This document shows positions 9,710 through 18,061 of a stretch of DNA of 64,000 bases, in pieces. The stretch is from positions 682,001 through 746,000 of the forward strand of contig NZ_JASZYE010000003.1 in NCBI RefSeq assembly GCF_030317145.1. Direction: 5' to 3'. This DNA is from Variovorax flavidus. GTDB lineage: Bacteria > Pseudomonadota > Gammaproteobacteria > Burkholderiales > Burkholderiaceae_C. The position numbers and the translations under genes are program-made. The first letter of the stretch is position 1. Every line of letters starts with the position of its first letter. The notes below the pieces were generated by a model. The model saw nothing but the letters and a program-made list of their open reading frames with translations, searched no databases and had not been told where the DNA came from.

Positions 9710-10221
9710 TGCGCTCCCTTCAAGCCGTCGATCAACTGGTCGAGCTTTTCGTTGCTCATGAAGCTGCACATCGTGCGATCGTTGACCAGCATCACCGGCG
9801 AATCGGCGCATGCGCCCAGGCATTCGCTCTGTTGCAGGGTGAACATGCCGTCCGCCGTGGTCTCGCCCATCGTGATGCCGAGCTTCTTCTCCAGATGCTT
9901 CAGCGCCACGGCGCCGTCGCGCAACTGGCACGGCAGGTTGGTACAGACGTTGAGCTTGAACTTGCCCACCGGCCGCTGGTTGTACATGTTGTAGAAGGTC
10001 GTGACCTCATGCACCGCGATCGGCGCCATGCCCAGATAGGCGGCAATCTCGCGCTCGCGCTGCTCGCTGACAAATCCTTCGTCCTGCTGCACGATCGCGA
10101 GGCAGGCCATCACGGCGGACTGCTTTCCTGCCGCCGGGTACTTGGCAACCTCTCGCGCGAAGCGCTCCAGCGTCGCAGCCGACAGCGACGCCTGAGGGCT
10201 GTGGGTGGTGTCGGAATTCAT
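9706..10221 (-). CDS. nuoE: NADH-quinone oxidoreductase subunit E ([2Fe-2S], thioredoxin-like)
   Basis: 171 residues, a thioredoxin-like [2Fe-2S] protein of the NADH-oxidising tip of complex I (cluster N1a). The four ligands are visible as Cys93 and Cys98 (CTNLPC) and Cys134 and Cys138 (CLGAC). It follows nuoD by 8 bp and overlaps nuoF by 4 bp, so the three genes are probably translated together. Confidence 0.96.
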   Translation of the reverse strand: MNSDTTHSPQASLSAATLERFAREVAKYPAAGKQSAVMACLAIVQQDEGFVSEQREREIAAYLGMAPIAVHEVTTFYNMYNQRPVGKFKLNVCTNLPCQLRDGAVALKHLEKKLGITMGETTADGMFTLQQSECLGACADSPVMLVNDRTMCSFMSNEKLDQLIDGLKGAQ

Positions 10222-10229
10222 GGGCTCTC

Positions 10230-11483
10230 TTACCTGTCAATCTCGCCGAACACGATGTCCATCGTGCCGATCACGGCCACCGCGTCGGCAATCATGTGCC
10301 CGCGCGCCATTTCATCGAGCGCCGCCAGATGCGGGAAGCCGGGTGCGCGGATCTTCAGACGGTAGGGCTTGTTGGCACCGTCGCTCACCAGATAGATGCC
10401 GAACTCGCCCTTCGGGTGCTCGACGGCGGCATACGCCTCGCCTTCGGGCACATGGAAACCTTCGGTGAAAAGCTTGAAATGGTGGATCAGCTCCTCCATG
10501 TTCGCCTTCATCGATTCGCGCGCAGGCGCAGCCACCTTGTGGTTGTCCGTGATGACCGGACCCGGATTGGCACGCAGCCATGCGGAGCACTGCTGGATGA
10601 TGCGATTCGCCTGACGCATCTCTTCCACGCGGACGAGATAGCGGTCGTAGCAGTCGCCGGTCTTGCCGACGGGCACGTCGAAGTCCATGCGGTCGTAGAC
10701 GTCGTAGGGCTGCTTCTTGCGCAGATCCCATTCGACGCCGGACCCGCGCAGCATCGGGCCGGTAAAGCCGAGGTTCAGAGCGCGCTCCGGAGAGACCACG
10801 CCGATGCCGACCGTGCGCTGCTTCCAGATCCGGTTGTCGGTGAGCAACGTCTCGTACTCGTCGACCATCTTGGGGAAGCGCTTGCAGAAATCGTCGACGA
10901 AGTCGAGCAGCGAACCCTGGCGGTTCTCGTTGAGCCGCTCGATTGCCTTCGCGTTCTTGATCTTGCTGGCCTTGTACTGAGGCATCGCGTCGGGCAGGTC
11001 GCGGTAGACACCACCCGGACGGAAATAGGCGGCATGCATGCGCGCACCCGATACCGCTTCGTACATGTCGAAAAGGTCTTCACGCTCGCGGAAGCAGTAG
11101 ATGAGCATGTTCATCGCACCGCAGTCCAGGCCGTGCGCACCGAGCCACAGCAGGTGGTTCAGCAGGCGCGTGATCTCGGCGAACATCACCCGGATGTATT
11201 GCGCGCGAATCGGCACGTCGAGACCCATGAGCCGCTCGATCGCGAGGCAGTACGCGTGCTCGTTGCTCATCATCGACACGTAGTCGAGACGGTCCATGTA
11301 CGGCAGCGACTGGATGTAGGTGCGCGACTCGGCGAGCTTTTCGGTTGCGCGGTGCAGCAGGCCGATGTGCGGGTCGGCGCGCTGGATGACTTCGCCGTCC
11401 AGTTCGAGCACGAGCCGCAGCACGCCGTGCGCTGCCGGGTGCTGAGGCCCGAAATTCAGCGTGTAGTTCTTGATTTCGGCCAT
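10230..11483 (-). CDS. nuoD: NADH-quinone oxidoreductase subunit D (49-kDa type)
   Basis: 417 residues, the standard length for NuoD. With NuoB it builds the quinone-reduction site. The start MAEIKNYTLNFGPQHPAAHG carries the conserved HPAAHG loop that lines the quinone site. The C-terminus ends in AVIGTMDIVFGEIDR, the near-invariant end of this subunit. NuoC and NuoD are separate genes here, unlike the NuoCD fusion of enterobacteria. The start codon overlaps the nuoC stop by one base (TGATG). Confidence 0.97.
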   Translation of the reverse strand: MAEIKNYTLNFGPQHPAAHGVLRLVLELDGEVIQRADPHIGLLHRATEKLAESRTYIQSLPYMDRLDYVSMMSNEHAYCLAIERLMGLDVPIRAQYIRVMFAEITRLLNHLLWLGAHGLDCGAMNMLIYCFREREDLFDMYEAVSGARMHAAYFRPGGVYRDLPDAMPQYKASKIKNAKAIERLNENRQGSLLDFVDDFCKRFPKMVDEYETLLTDNRIWKQRTVGIGVVSPERALNLGFTGPMLRGSGVEWDLRKKQPYDVYDRMDFDVPVGKTGDCYDRYLVRVEEMRQANRIIQQCSAWLRANPGPVITDNHKVAAPARESMKANMEELIHHFKLFTEGFHVPEGEAYAAVEHPKGEFGIYLVSDGANKPYRLKIRAPGFPHLAALDEMARGHMIADAVAVIGTMDIVFGEIDR

Positions 11484-12091
11484 CAGTGGAGTCCGCCGTA
11501 GTTGTCTTCGCGGATCACGCGCGGCGTGATCTCCCGCGGCTCGATCGAGACGGGCTGATAGATCACGCGCTTCTGGTCCGGGTCATAGCGCATCTCGACG
11601 TGACCGGACACAGGGAAGTCCTTGCGGAAAGGATGCCCGATGAAGCCGTAGTCGGTCAGGATGCGGCGCAGGTCGTCGTGGCCTTCGAACACGATGCCGT
11701 ACAGGTCGAAGGCTTCGCGCTCGAACCATCCCGCGGCGTTCCAGACACTGGTCAGCGAATCGACGACGGGGAGGTCTTCATTCGGCACGAAGACCTTGAG
11801 GCGGACACGCTGATTGAGGCTCACGGAAAGCAGATGGGACACGACGCAGAAACGCTCGCCCTCCCATTCGCCTTCGCGGTAGCCGGAATAGTCCATGCCG
11901 CAGAGGTCGATGAGCTGCTCAAAACGGCAACCTGGCGCATCACGCAACAGGGTTGCAGCCGCCAGGTAGTCGGCCGCACGCACCACCACCGTCACCTCGC
12001 CCAACGCGAGCGTGACGCTCTTCGCCTTGGTGCCAAGCGTTTCGGTGATCTGGGTCTGCAGCGCCTCGGGAGAAATGGCAAAGTCGGTCAT
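11483..12091 (-). CDS. nuoC: NADH-quinone oxidoreductase subunit C (30-kDa type)
   Basis: 202 residues. NuoC is a structural subunit of the peripheral arm that packs against NuoD. The family signature ERE(A)FDLYGIVFEGHDDLRRIL and the following GHPFRKDFP segment are present near residues 125-160. It lies 13 bp downstream of nuoB and just before nuoD. Confidence 0.96.
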   Translation of the reverse strand: MTDFAISPEALQTQITETLGTKAKSVTLALGEVTVVVRAADYLAAATLLRDAPGCRFEQLIDLCGMDYSGYREGEWEGERFCVVSHLLSVSLNQRVRLKVFVPNEDLPVVDSLTSVWNAAGWFEREAFDLYGIVFEGHDDLRRILTDYGFIGHPFRKDFPVSGHVEMRYDPDQKRVIYQPVSIEPREITPRVIREDNYGGLH

Positions 12092-12104
12092 CGTCTCTCG
12101 CTCT

Positions 12105-12584
12105 TCAGGCGCGCGCGATCGTGTTGGTACGGCGAATCTTCTGCTGGAGCTGGATCACCCCGTACAAAAGCGCCTCGGCGGTCGGCGGGCAACCCGGCAC
12201 GTAGACGTCGACAGGCACGATGCGATCGCATCCACGCACGACCGAATAGCTGTAGTGGTAATAGCCACCACCATTGGCGCACGAACCCATCGAGAGTACC
12301 CAGCGAGGCTCAGGCATCTGGTCGTAGACCTTGCGCAGCGCCGGCGCCATCTTGTTGCACAGCGTGCCGGCGACGATCATCAGATCGGACTGGCGCGGAC
12401 TGGGCCGGAACAGCATGCCGAAACGATCGATGTCGTAGCGCGCAGCACCCGCATGCATCATCTCCACGGCACAGCAGGCCAGACCAAAGGTCATGGGCCA
12501 CAGTGATCCGGTTTTGGCCCAGTTCACCACCGAATCGTAGGTCGTGGTGACGAAGCCTTCCTTCATGACGCCTTCAATGGCCAT
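12105..12584 (-). CDS. nuoB: NADH-quinone oxidoreductase subunit B (cluster N2)
   Basis: 159 residues. NuoB holds the terminal [4Fe-4S] cluster N2 that reduces quinone. The unusual tandem cysteine pair Cys37-Cys38 (LACCAVEM) and the ligands Cys102 (GSCANGGG) and Cys132 (PGCPPTAEAL) are all present. It lies 15 bp after nuoA and is of the short mitochondrial-like type. Confidence 0.97.
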   Translation of the reverse strand: MAIEGVMKEGFVTTTYDSVVNWAKTGSLWPMTFGLACCAVEMMHAGAARYDIDRFGMLFRPSPRQSDLMIVAGTLCNKMAPALRKVYDQMPEPRWVLSMGSCANGGGYYHYSYSVVRGCDRIVPVDVYVPGCPPTAEALLYGVIQLQQKIRRTNTIARA

Positions 12585-12599
12585 TTTTCGGATTCCTTG

Positions 12600-12959
12600 T
12601 CATTCCCAGTCGAGGGCGCCTTTTTTCCACTCGTAGACGAAGCCCACGACGAGGATGGCGAGAAAAATCATCATTGCCCAGAAGCCGACGGGGCCGATTT
12701 CCTTGAGCGCGATAGCCCAGGGAAAGAGAAAAGCGATTTCGAGGTCGAACAGGATGAAGAGAATCGCGACCAGGTAGTACCGGACGTCGAACTTCATGCG
12801 CGCGTCTTCGAAGGCCTCGAAGCCGCATTCGTAAGGGGAATTCTTTTGAGCGTCGGGCCGGTTAGGACCGAGGATGTAACCCAGAACCTGGGGTGCGACG
12901 CCGACCCCGACACCGACCAGGATGAACAACAGGACGGGGAGGTAGGAATCGAGGTTCAT
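12600..12959 (-). CDS. nuoA: NADH-quinone oxidoreductase subunit A
   Basis: 119 residues, three transmembrane helices. NuoA is the first gene of the complex I operon and caps the quinone chamber with NuoH and NuoJ. The loop between helices 1 and 2 has the conserved KNSPYECGFEAFEDARMKFDVRYYL, including the cysteine that becomes exposed in the resting state of the enzyme. A strong hairpin (12983-13013) and tRNA-Leu lie directly upstream, so the mRNA 5' end may be made by tRNA processing. Confidence 0.97.
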   Translation of the reverse strand: MNLDSYLPVLLFILVGVGVGVAPQVLGYILGPNRPDAQKNSPYECGFEAFEDARMKFDVRYYLVAILFILFDLEIAFLFPWAIALKEIGPVGFWAMMIFLAILVVGFVYEWKKGALDWE

Positions 12960-12982
12960 CAGGGGGTTCTATCACCGCTTGC

Positions 12983-13013
12983 CACCGGCAGGAAGCATGG
13001 CTTCCTGCCGGTG
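12983..13013 (-). other. Perfect 13-bp stem hairpin between tRNA-Leu and nuoA
   Basis: CACCGGCAGGAAG, a five-base loop and CTTCCTGCCGGTG form a perfect 13-bp stem. It begins five bases past the encoded CCA end of tRNA-Leu and ends 23 bases before the nuoA start codon. No run of T follows on the transcribed strand, so it is not a standard terminator. It may guide 3' processing of the tRNA or protect the 5' end of the nuo message; both are inference. Confidence 0.7.
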
Positions 13014-13018
13014 AGATT

Positions 13019-13103
13019 TGGTGCGGTCGGCGAGACTCGAACTCGCACAGCTTTCGCCACTACCCCCTCAAGATAGCGTGTCTACCAATTTCACCACGAC
13101 CGC
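13019..13103 (-). tRNA. tRNA-Leu (anticodon GAG)
   Basis: 85 bases including an encoded CCA. The acceptor stem GCGGTCG pairs with CGACCGC. The D-arm GTGGTGAAATTGGTAGACAC, the anticodon stem CTATC/GGTAG with loop TTGAGGG (anticodon GAG), a long type II variable arm and the T-arm GTTCGAGTCTC are all visible. The gene lies between secG and nuoA on the same strand, a placement known in many betaproteobacteria. Confidence 0.96.
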
Positions 13104-13223
13104 GGTTTTTGCTGTCCGGATGGCATGAGGAACCTCGAGAGGTTTTGGCTTTCCGGAACAGCTTTAGAGTTTACCCTGAAAAACAGCCGTTTTCACTCGA
13201 CGACTGCAGAGAAGATGACAGGA

Positions 13224-13652
13224 TTACTTTGCCGGGATCTGCGCGGCGCCCGAAGCGGGTGCGGCCGGAGCCGAAGCCGGTGCATTCGGCGCAGGGGCAG
13301 CCGGCGCAGGACCCGACGGAATCTCCGCAGCGGAACCCGAAGTAGCCGGCGCCGGTGTCGGCGCAGGCGTGCCGACCGCGGCACGTTCGAGCAGGCTGCC
13401 GCCGCCTGCGGGCCGCGAGTGGCCGAAGTAGGCCAGCAGCAGCGTGCAGGCGAAGAAAACGGCAGCAAGAACCGCCGTCGTGCGCGAAAGAAAATTCGCA
13501 CTGCCACTGGCGCCGAACAGGCTGCCCGCGCTGCCACTGCCGAAAGCCGCGCCCATGTCGGCGCCCTTGCCGTGCTGGATCAGGATGAGGCCGATCATCG
13601 CGAGTGCGGTGAGCATCTGCACGCCCACGAGAATATTGAGGACCACGTTCAT
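13224..13652 (-). CDS. secG: Preprotein translocase subunit SecG
   Basis: 142 residues. SecG is the small helper subunit of the SecYEG channel. Two hydrophobic helices lie at about residues 3-22 and 55-75, joined by the conserved LIQHGKGADMGAAFGSGSAGSLFGA loop. The last 55 residues are an Ala/Pro-rich tail of low complexity, a common add-on in this lineage. It lies 37 bp after tpiA and before tRNA-Leu, all in one direction, so the four-gene run from the quinone oxidoreductase to the tRNA may be one transcript. Confidence 0.93.
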   Translation of the reverse strand: MNVVLNILVGVQMLTALAMIGLILIQHGKGADMGAAFGSGSAGSLFGASGSANFLSRTTAVLAAVFFACTLLLAYFGHSRPAGGGSLLERAAVGTPAPTPAPATSGSAAEIPSGPAPAAPAPNAPASAPAAPASGAAQIPAK

Positions 13653-13689
13653 TCGTTCTAACTCCTAAATTGTTGGCCGCCGCGCTGTA

Positions 13690-14454
13690 TCAGCGCGCCG
13701 CAGCAATGATCTGCAGAAAGTCGGGGGCTTTGAGGGACGCGCCACCGATCAACCCGCCGTCGATATCGGCTTGCGCAAGCAGTTCTGCCGCGTTTGCAGC
13801 GTTCATGCTGCCGCCGTAAAGAATCCGGATGCCGGCCGCATGCTCGCTCGCCGCGTGGTGCAGTTGCGCGCGCAGCACTGCGTGCACAGCCTGCGCCTGC
13901 TCGGGCGTTGCCGTCTTGCCGGTGCCGATGGCCCAGACGGGCTCGTAGGCCACGACGATTTCGCTGATGCAGTGGCCATTGACGTGGATCACCGCCGCGA
14001 GTTGTCGCTTGACGACTGCTTCGGTCTCCCCTGCTTCGCGCTGCGCCAGCGTTTCGCCGACGCAGACGATCGGCGTGATGCCATTGGCCAGCGCAGCCGC
14101 CGTCTTCGCCGACACGATCTCGTCGGTTTCGCCGTGGTACTGACGCCGCTCGGAGTGCCCAACGATCGCGTACCGCACGTCGAATTCCTTCAACATCGTC
14201 GCCGATTGTTCGCCCGTGAAAGCGCCCTGCGCCTGAGCCGAAACATCCTGCGCACCCACGGCGATCGGCGAGCCGGTCACCAGCGATTGCACCTGCGCCA
14301 GATAAGGCGCCGGCACGCACACGGCGATGTCGCAAGCCGGCGTGGCAACGCCCGCCACCAGGGCCTTCACCAGCGCCTCGTTGGCAGCAAGGCTGCCGTT
14401 CATCTTCCAGTTGCCCGCGATCAGCTTCTTTTTTGTCATGTCTGTCTTGTTCAC
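13690..14454 (-). CDS. tpiA: Triosephosphate isomerase
   Basis: 254 residues. The enzyme interconverts dihydroxyacetone phosphate and glyceraldehyde 3-phosphate in glycolysis. The start region KLIAGNWKMNG carries the catalytic Lys, VGHSERR the catalytic His, and VAYEPVWAIGTGKTAT the catalytic Glu and the phosphate loop. RILYGGSMNAANA and LIGGASL complete the family signature. I take the ATG at 14454 because it overlaps the stop of the upstream gene by 4 bp (ATGA); a second ATG six codons later (MTKKKL) is possible. Confidence 0.97.
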   Translation of the reverse strand: MNKTDMTKKKLIAGNWKMNGSLAANEALVKALVAGVATPACDIAVCVPAPYLAQVQSLVTGSPIAVGAQDVSAQAQGAFTGEQSATMLKEFDVRYAIVGHSERRQYHGETDEIVSAKTAAALANGITPIVCVGETLAQREAGETEAVVKRQLAAVIHVNGHCISEIVVAYEPVWAIGTGKTATPEQAQAVHAVLRAQLHHAASEHAAGIRILYGGSMNAANAAELLAQADIDGGLIGGASLKAPDFLQIIAAAR

Positions 14455-15449
14455 CAGGTCAGCACGATCTTGCCGATGTGCTGATTCGATTCCATCAGGA
14501 CGTGCGCCTGCGCGGCGCCGCTGGGATCACCCTCTGCAGCGAAGCGGCTGTGAATCACCGGCTTGACGGCGCCACTCTCGAGCAGCGGCCACACTTTTTC
14601 GCGCAATGCCTTGGCGATTGCACCCTTGAAGGCGACCGGCCGCGGACGCAACGTCGAGCCGGTGATGGTGAGCCGCCTGCGCAGCACCAGTCCTGCATTG
14701 ATTTCACTCTTGACCCCGCCCTGCACCGCGATGATCACGAGCCGGCCGTCCTCGGCCAGGCATTCGATCTCGCGCGCCACATAGCCGCCGGCCACCATGT
14801 CGAGCACCACGTCGACGCCTTTTCCGGCAGTGAGGCGTTTGGCCTCCTCGACGAAATCGGCAGTCTTGTAGTTGATCGCATGGTCGGCACCGAGCTTCAG
14901 GCAGGCTTCGCATTTTTCGTCGCTGCCCGCGGTCACGATCACGGTGGCGCCGAGCGCCTTGCCAAGCTGGATGGCCGTGACGCCGATACCGCTCGAACCG
15001 CCCTGGATCAGCAGGGTTTCACCCTTCTGCAGGCGGCCGCGCTCGAACACATTGCTCCAGACGGTGAAGAAAGTCTCGGGCAGCGTGGCCGCCTCTACGT
15101 CGCTCCACGTCTTGGGAACCGGCAGGCATTGCGCGACGGGCGCGACGCACAACTCGGCATAGCCGCCTCCCGCAACCAGCGCGCAGACGTGGTCGCCGAT
15201 CTTGAAACCGGCCTCAGCCAGCGCCTTCGTGTCGCCCGACACGATCTCACCCGCCACTTCGAGGCCGGGCAAGTCCGACGCACCCGGCGGCACAGGGTAG
15301 TGGCCCATCCGCTGAAGCACGTCGGGGCGATTCACGCCGCTTGCGGCCACGCGAATCAGCAGCTCGCCCTCGCCAGCGACGGGCGCGGGACGCTCCACCA
15401 TGCGCAGCACCTCGGGGGCGCCGAACGATGTGATCTCAATGGCTTTCAT
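14451..15449 (-). CDS. NAD(P)H-quinone oxidoreductase, PIG3/zeta-crystallin type
   Basis: 332 residues of the zinc-free medium-chain dehydrogenase/reductase family. The N-terminal GroES-like domain includes VAASGVNRPDVLQRMG, the quinone oxidoreductase signature. The Rossmann domain has the dinucleotide loop LIQGGSSGIGVTAIQLGKALG (about residues 145-165). No structural-zinc cysteine cluster is seen. It is expected to reduce quinones with NADPH, but the true substrate cannot be read from sequence. It is translationally coupled to tpiA by a 4-bp overlap. Confidence 0.88.
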   Translation of the reverse strand: MKAIEITSFGAPEVLRMVERPAPVAGEGELLIRVAASGVNRPDVLQRMGHYPVPPGASDLPGLEVAGEIVSGDTKALAEAGFKIGDHVCALVAGGGYAELCVAPVAQCLPVPKTWSDVEAATLPETFFTVWSNVFERGRLQKGETLLIQGGSSGIGVTAIQLGKALGATVIVTAGSDEKCEACLKLGADHAINYKTADFVEEAKRLTAGKGVDVVLDMVAGGYVAREIECLAEDGRLVIIAVQGGVKSEINAGLVLRRRLTITGSTLRPRPVAFKGAIAKALREKVWPLLESGAVKPVIHSRFAAEGDPSGAAQAHVLMESNQHIGKIVLTW

Positions 15450-15464
15450 GGTCTTCTCTAGGCT

Positions 15465-15492
15465 GCAATGCCCGCGGTCAGGCGGGCATTGC
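15465..15492 (-). terminator. Hairpin after pnp (11-bp perfect stem)
   Basis: GCAATGCCCGC and GCGGGCATTGC form a perfect 11-bp stem with a 6-base loop, lying between the pnp stop and the start of the quinone oxidoreductase. A second, slightly imperfect GC-rich hairpin lies next to it (about 15507-15528). Neither is followed by a T-run on the minus strand, so they look more like 3'-end stabilisers or processing barriers than intrinsic terminators. Confidence 0.55.
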
Positions 15493-15533
15493 TCGGTCTA
15501 CAAGTGCGGCGGCGTCTCCGCCACCGCTCCTCT

Positions 15534-17855
15534 TCAGGCCTGATGGTCGCCGCGGTTGTTCGCCTCTTGCAGCGGCAATTGCTCGACCAGTTGCTCGGCC
15601 TGCTCGCCGCCACGCTCGTTGTTCTCGAAGCGCGGAGCACGTTCGGTGCGCGGCGGACGATCGCCACGGTCGCCACGGTCGCCACGGTCCGAGCGCTCAC
15701 GGCGGTCGCCGCGATCGCCACGGTCTTCACGCGGAGGACGCTCGCTGAACTCCATGCCGGCCGGACGCTCGGCCAGGGCCTTCATCGACAGCTTGACGCG
15801 ACCCTTTTCGTCGGTCTCGAGCACCTTGACCTTCACGATCTGGCCTTCGCTCAGGTAGTCGGTGACCTTCTCGACGCGCTCGTGCGCGATCTGGCTGATG
15901 TGCAGCAGGCCGTCCTTGCCGGGCAGCAGGTTGATGAGTGCACCGAAATCGAGGATCTTGGTGACCGGGCCTTCATAGACCTTGCCGATCTCCACTTCCG
16001 CGGTGATCTGCTCGATGCGCTTCTTGGCCTCTTCGGCCTTGGCCGGATCGGTCGAGGCAATGGTGATGGTGCCGTCTTCGTCGATGTTGATCTGCGTACC
16101 GGTTTCCTCGGTCAGCGCGCGGATCACGGAGCCGCCCTTGCCGATCACGTCGCGGATCTTCTCGGGGTTGATCTTCATCGTGAACAGGCGCGGGGCGAAG
16201 CTCGAGACTTCGGCCTTGGCCTCGCCCATGGCTTCCTGCATCTTGCCGAGGATGTGCATGCGGGCTTCCTTGGCTTGCGCCAGCGCGACCTGCATGATTT
16301 CCTTCGTGATGCCCTGGATCTTGATGTCCATCTGCAGCGCGGTGATGCCGTTGGTCGTGCCGGCGACCTTGAAGTCCATGTCACCGAGGTGATCTTCGTC
16401 GCCCAGGATGTCGGTCAGCACCGCAAAGCGGTTGTCTTCCTTGATCAGGCCCATGGCGATGCCGGCCACGTGGGCCTTCATCGGGACACCGGCGTCCATC
16501 ATCGAGAGGCAGCCGCCGCAGACCGAAGCCATCGACGAGGAGCCGTTCGATTCGGTGATTTCCGACACGACGCGGATCGTGTACGGGAATTCTTCCTTGC
16601 TCGGCAGGCAAGCGACCAGCGCGCGCTTGGCAAGGCGGCCGTGGCCGACTTCACGACGCTTGGTGGAACCCATGCGGCCGACTTCGCCGGTGGCGAAGGG
16701 AGGCATGTTGTAGTGGAACAGGAAGCGGTCTTCGTACTCGCCGGCCAGCGCGTCGATGCGCTGCGCGTCGCGTTCGGTACCCAGCGTGGTCACGACCAGC
16801 GCCTGGGTTTCACCGCGCGTGAACAGGGCCGAGCCGTGAGTGCGCGGCAGCACGCTGTTGCGGATTTCGATGGGGCGCACGGTGCGCGTGTCGCGGCCGT
16901 CGATGCGGGGCTCGCCCGACAGGATCTGACCGCGAACGATCTTCGATTCGATCGAGAACAGCAGGTCGTTGACCTTGCCCGCGTCGAAGGGCTCGCCACC
17001 CTCCTTCAGTGCTTCCATGACGCTGGCATTGGCTTCGCGCAGGGCTTGCGTGCGTGCCTGCTTGCTGCGGATCTGGTAGACGGCGCGGAGCTTTTCCTCG
17101 GCCAGGCCCTTGACCTTGGCGACGAAGGCTTCGTCTTCGGCCGGCGGCTGCCAGTCCCACACCGGCTTGCCGGCGTCGCGCACGAGTTCATGGATCGCGT
17201 TGATCGCGATGTTGGCTTGCTCATGGCCGAACACCACGCCGCCGAGCATGATTTCTTCGCTCAGTTGCAGGGCTTCGGATTCGACCATCAGCACGGCGGC
17301 TTCAGTGCCGGCCACGACCAGGTCCATCTGCGAATCCTTACGTGCCGTCTGGCCCGGATTCAGCACGTACTGGCCGTTGATGTAGCCCACGCGGGCAGCG
17401 CCGATCGGGCCGCTGAAGGGAATGCCGGAGATCGACAGGGCGGCGCTCGTGCCGATCATGGCGGCGATGTCGGCGTCGACTTCGGGGTTGAGCGACAGCG
17501 TGTGGATGACCACGTGCACTTCGTTCAGGAAGCCTTCGGGGAACAGCGGGCGGATCGGACGATCGATCAGGCGGCTGGTCAGCGTTTCGTGTTCGCTGGG
17601 CTTGGCTTCGCGCTTGAAGAAGCTGCCCGGAATCTTGCCCGCGGCGTAGGTCTTCTCGATGTAGTCGACGGTCAGGGGGAAAAAGTCCTGACCGGGCTTG
17701 GCGGATTTGGAAGCGACCACGGTCGCCAGGACCACGGTGCCCTCGATGTCCACCTTGACGGCGCCAGTCGCCTGGCGCGCGATTTCGCCGGTTTCCAGGA
17801 CGACGGTCTTGTCGCCCCACTGGAAGGACTTGGTGACTTTGTTGAAGAGGCTCAT
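15534..17855 (-). CDS. pnp: Polyribonucleotide nucleotidyltransferase (PNPase)
   Basis: 773 residues. The phosphorolytic 3'-5' exoribonuclease degrades mRNA in the cytoplasm and, with RNase E, in the degradosome. Two RNase PH-like domains come first (DYIEKTYAAGKIPGSFFKREAKPSE near residue 60; the second has GDEDHLGDMDFKVAGT near 490 with active-site Asp residues). A KH domain (INPEKIRDVIGKGGSVIRAL, about 560-580) and an S1 domain (EVGKVYEGPVTKILDFGALI, about 630-650) follow. The final 70 residues are an unusual Arg/Gly/Asp repeat tail. It follows rpsO as in most bacteria. Confidence 0.97.
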   Translation of the reverse strand: MSLFNKVTKSFQWGDKTVVLETGEIARQATGAVKVDIEGTVVLATVVASKSAKPGQDFFPLTVDYIEKTYAAGKIPGSFFKREAKPSEHETLTSRLIDRPIRPLFPEGFLNEVHVVIHTLSLNPEVDADIAAMIGTSAALSISGIPFSGPIGAARVGYINGQYVLNPGQTARKDSQMDLVVAGTEAAVLMVESEALQLSEEIMLGGVVFGHEQANIAINAIHELVRDAGKPVWDWQPPAEDEAFVAKVKGLAEEKLRAVYQIRSKQARTQALREANASVMEALKEGGEPFDAGKVNDLLFSIESKIVRGQILSGEPRIDGRDTRTVRPIEIRNSVLPRTHGSALFTRGETQALVVTTLGTERDAQRIDALAGEYEDRFLFHYNMPPFATGEVGRMGSTKRREVGHGRLAKRALVACLPSKEEFPYTIRVVSEITESNGSSSMASVCGGCLSMMDAGVPMKAHVAGIAMGLIKEDNRFAVLTDILGDEDHLGDMDFKVAGTTNGITALQMDIKIQGITKEIMQVALAQAKEARMHILGKMQEAMGEAKAEVSSFAPRLFTMKINPEKIRDVIGKGGSVIRALTEETGTQINIDEDGTITIASTDPAKAEEAKKRIEQITAEVEIGKVYEGPVTKILDFGALINLLPGKDGLLHISQIAHERVEKVTDYLSEGQIVKVKVLETDEKGRVKLSMKALAERPAGMEFSERPPREDRGDRGDRRERSDRGDRGDRGDRPPRTERAPRFENNERGGEQAEQLVEQLPLQEANNRGDHQA

Positions 17856-17886
17856 GTTCAGCTCCTGTTTTTTGATAGCGGCTCGA

Positions 17887-17975
17887 CCTGTGGTGTCACA
17901 GGCCCCGCGGGGCCGGAGCGCTTCTCAGAACACGATGCCATTCCAGAGAAGCTCGAAGGGAACCTCGTTGGAATG
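17887..17975 (-). promoter_or_regulatory. Structured pnp leader
   Basis: The 150 bases between the rpsO terminator and the pnp start hold three inverted repeats. They are CATTCCA/TGGAATG with a long loop (17939-17975), the palindrome GGCCCCGCGGGGCC (17901-17914), and CCTGTG/CACAGG (17887-17902), which overlaps the second by two bases. In E. coli the pnp leader forms a stem cut by RNase III and then destabilised by PNPase itself. A similar feedback is plausible here, but the structures are not homologous by eye. Confidence 0.4.
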
Positions 17976-18007
17976 ACACAGCTTCGCTCTGTTTGGCGGC
18001 TCCGAAG

Positions 18008-18046
18008 TAAAAAACGCCTGAGCTAGCGGACTAACCCAGGCGTTCT
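18008..18046 (-). terminator. Intrinsic terminator after rpsO
   Basis: Read on the minus strand: ACGCCTG, a loop that contains a small inner stem (TAG/CTA), CAGGCGT, then six T. It lies 15 bases after the rpsO stop. In many bacteria it is leaky and pnp is partly expressed from the rpsO promoter. Confidence 0.85.
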
Positions 18047-18061
18047 TGCATGCGATTCGGC

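Noticed and set aside
15650..15735. Tandem repeat array that could suggest a CRISPR or satellite
   Set aside because: The units are 9-base multiples that encode Arg-Gly-Asp repeats in the PNPase tail; there are no spacers or Cas genes.
15468..18026. 852-codon open frame on the plus strand opposite pnp
   Set aside because: Antisense shadow of pnp; composition is biased and no domain is visible.
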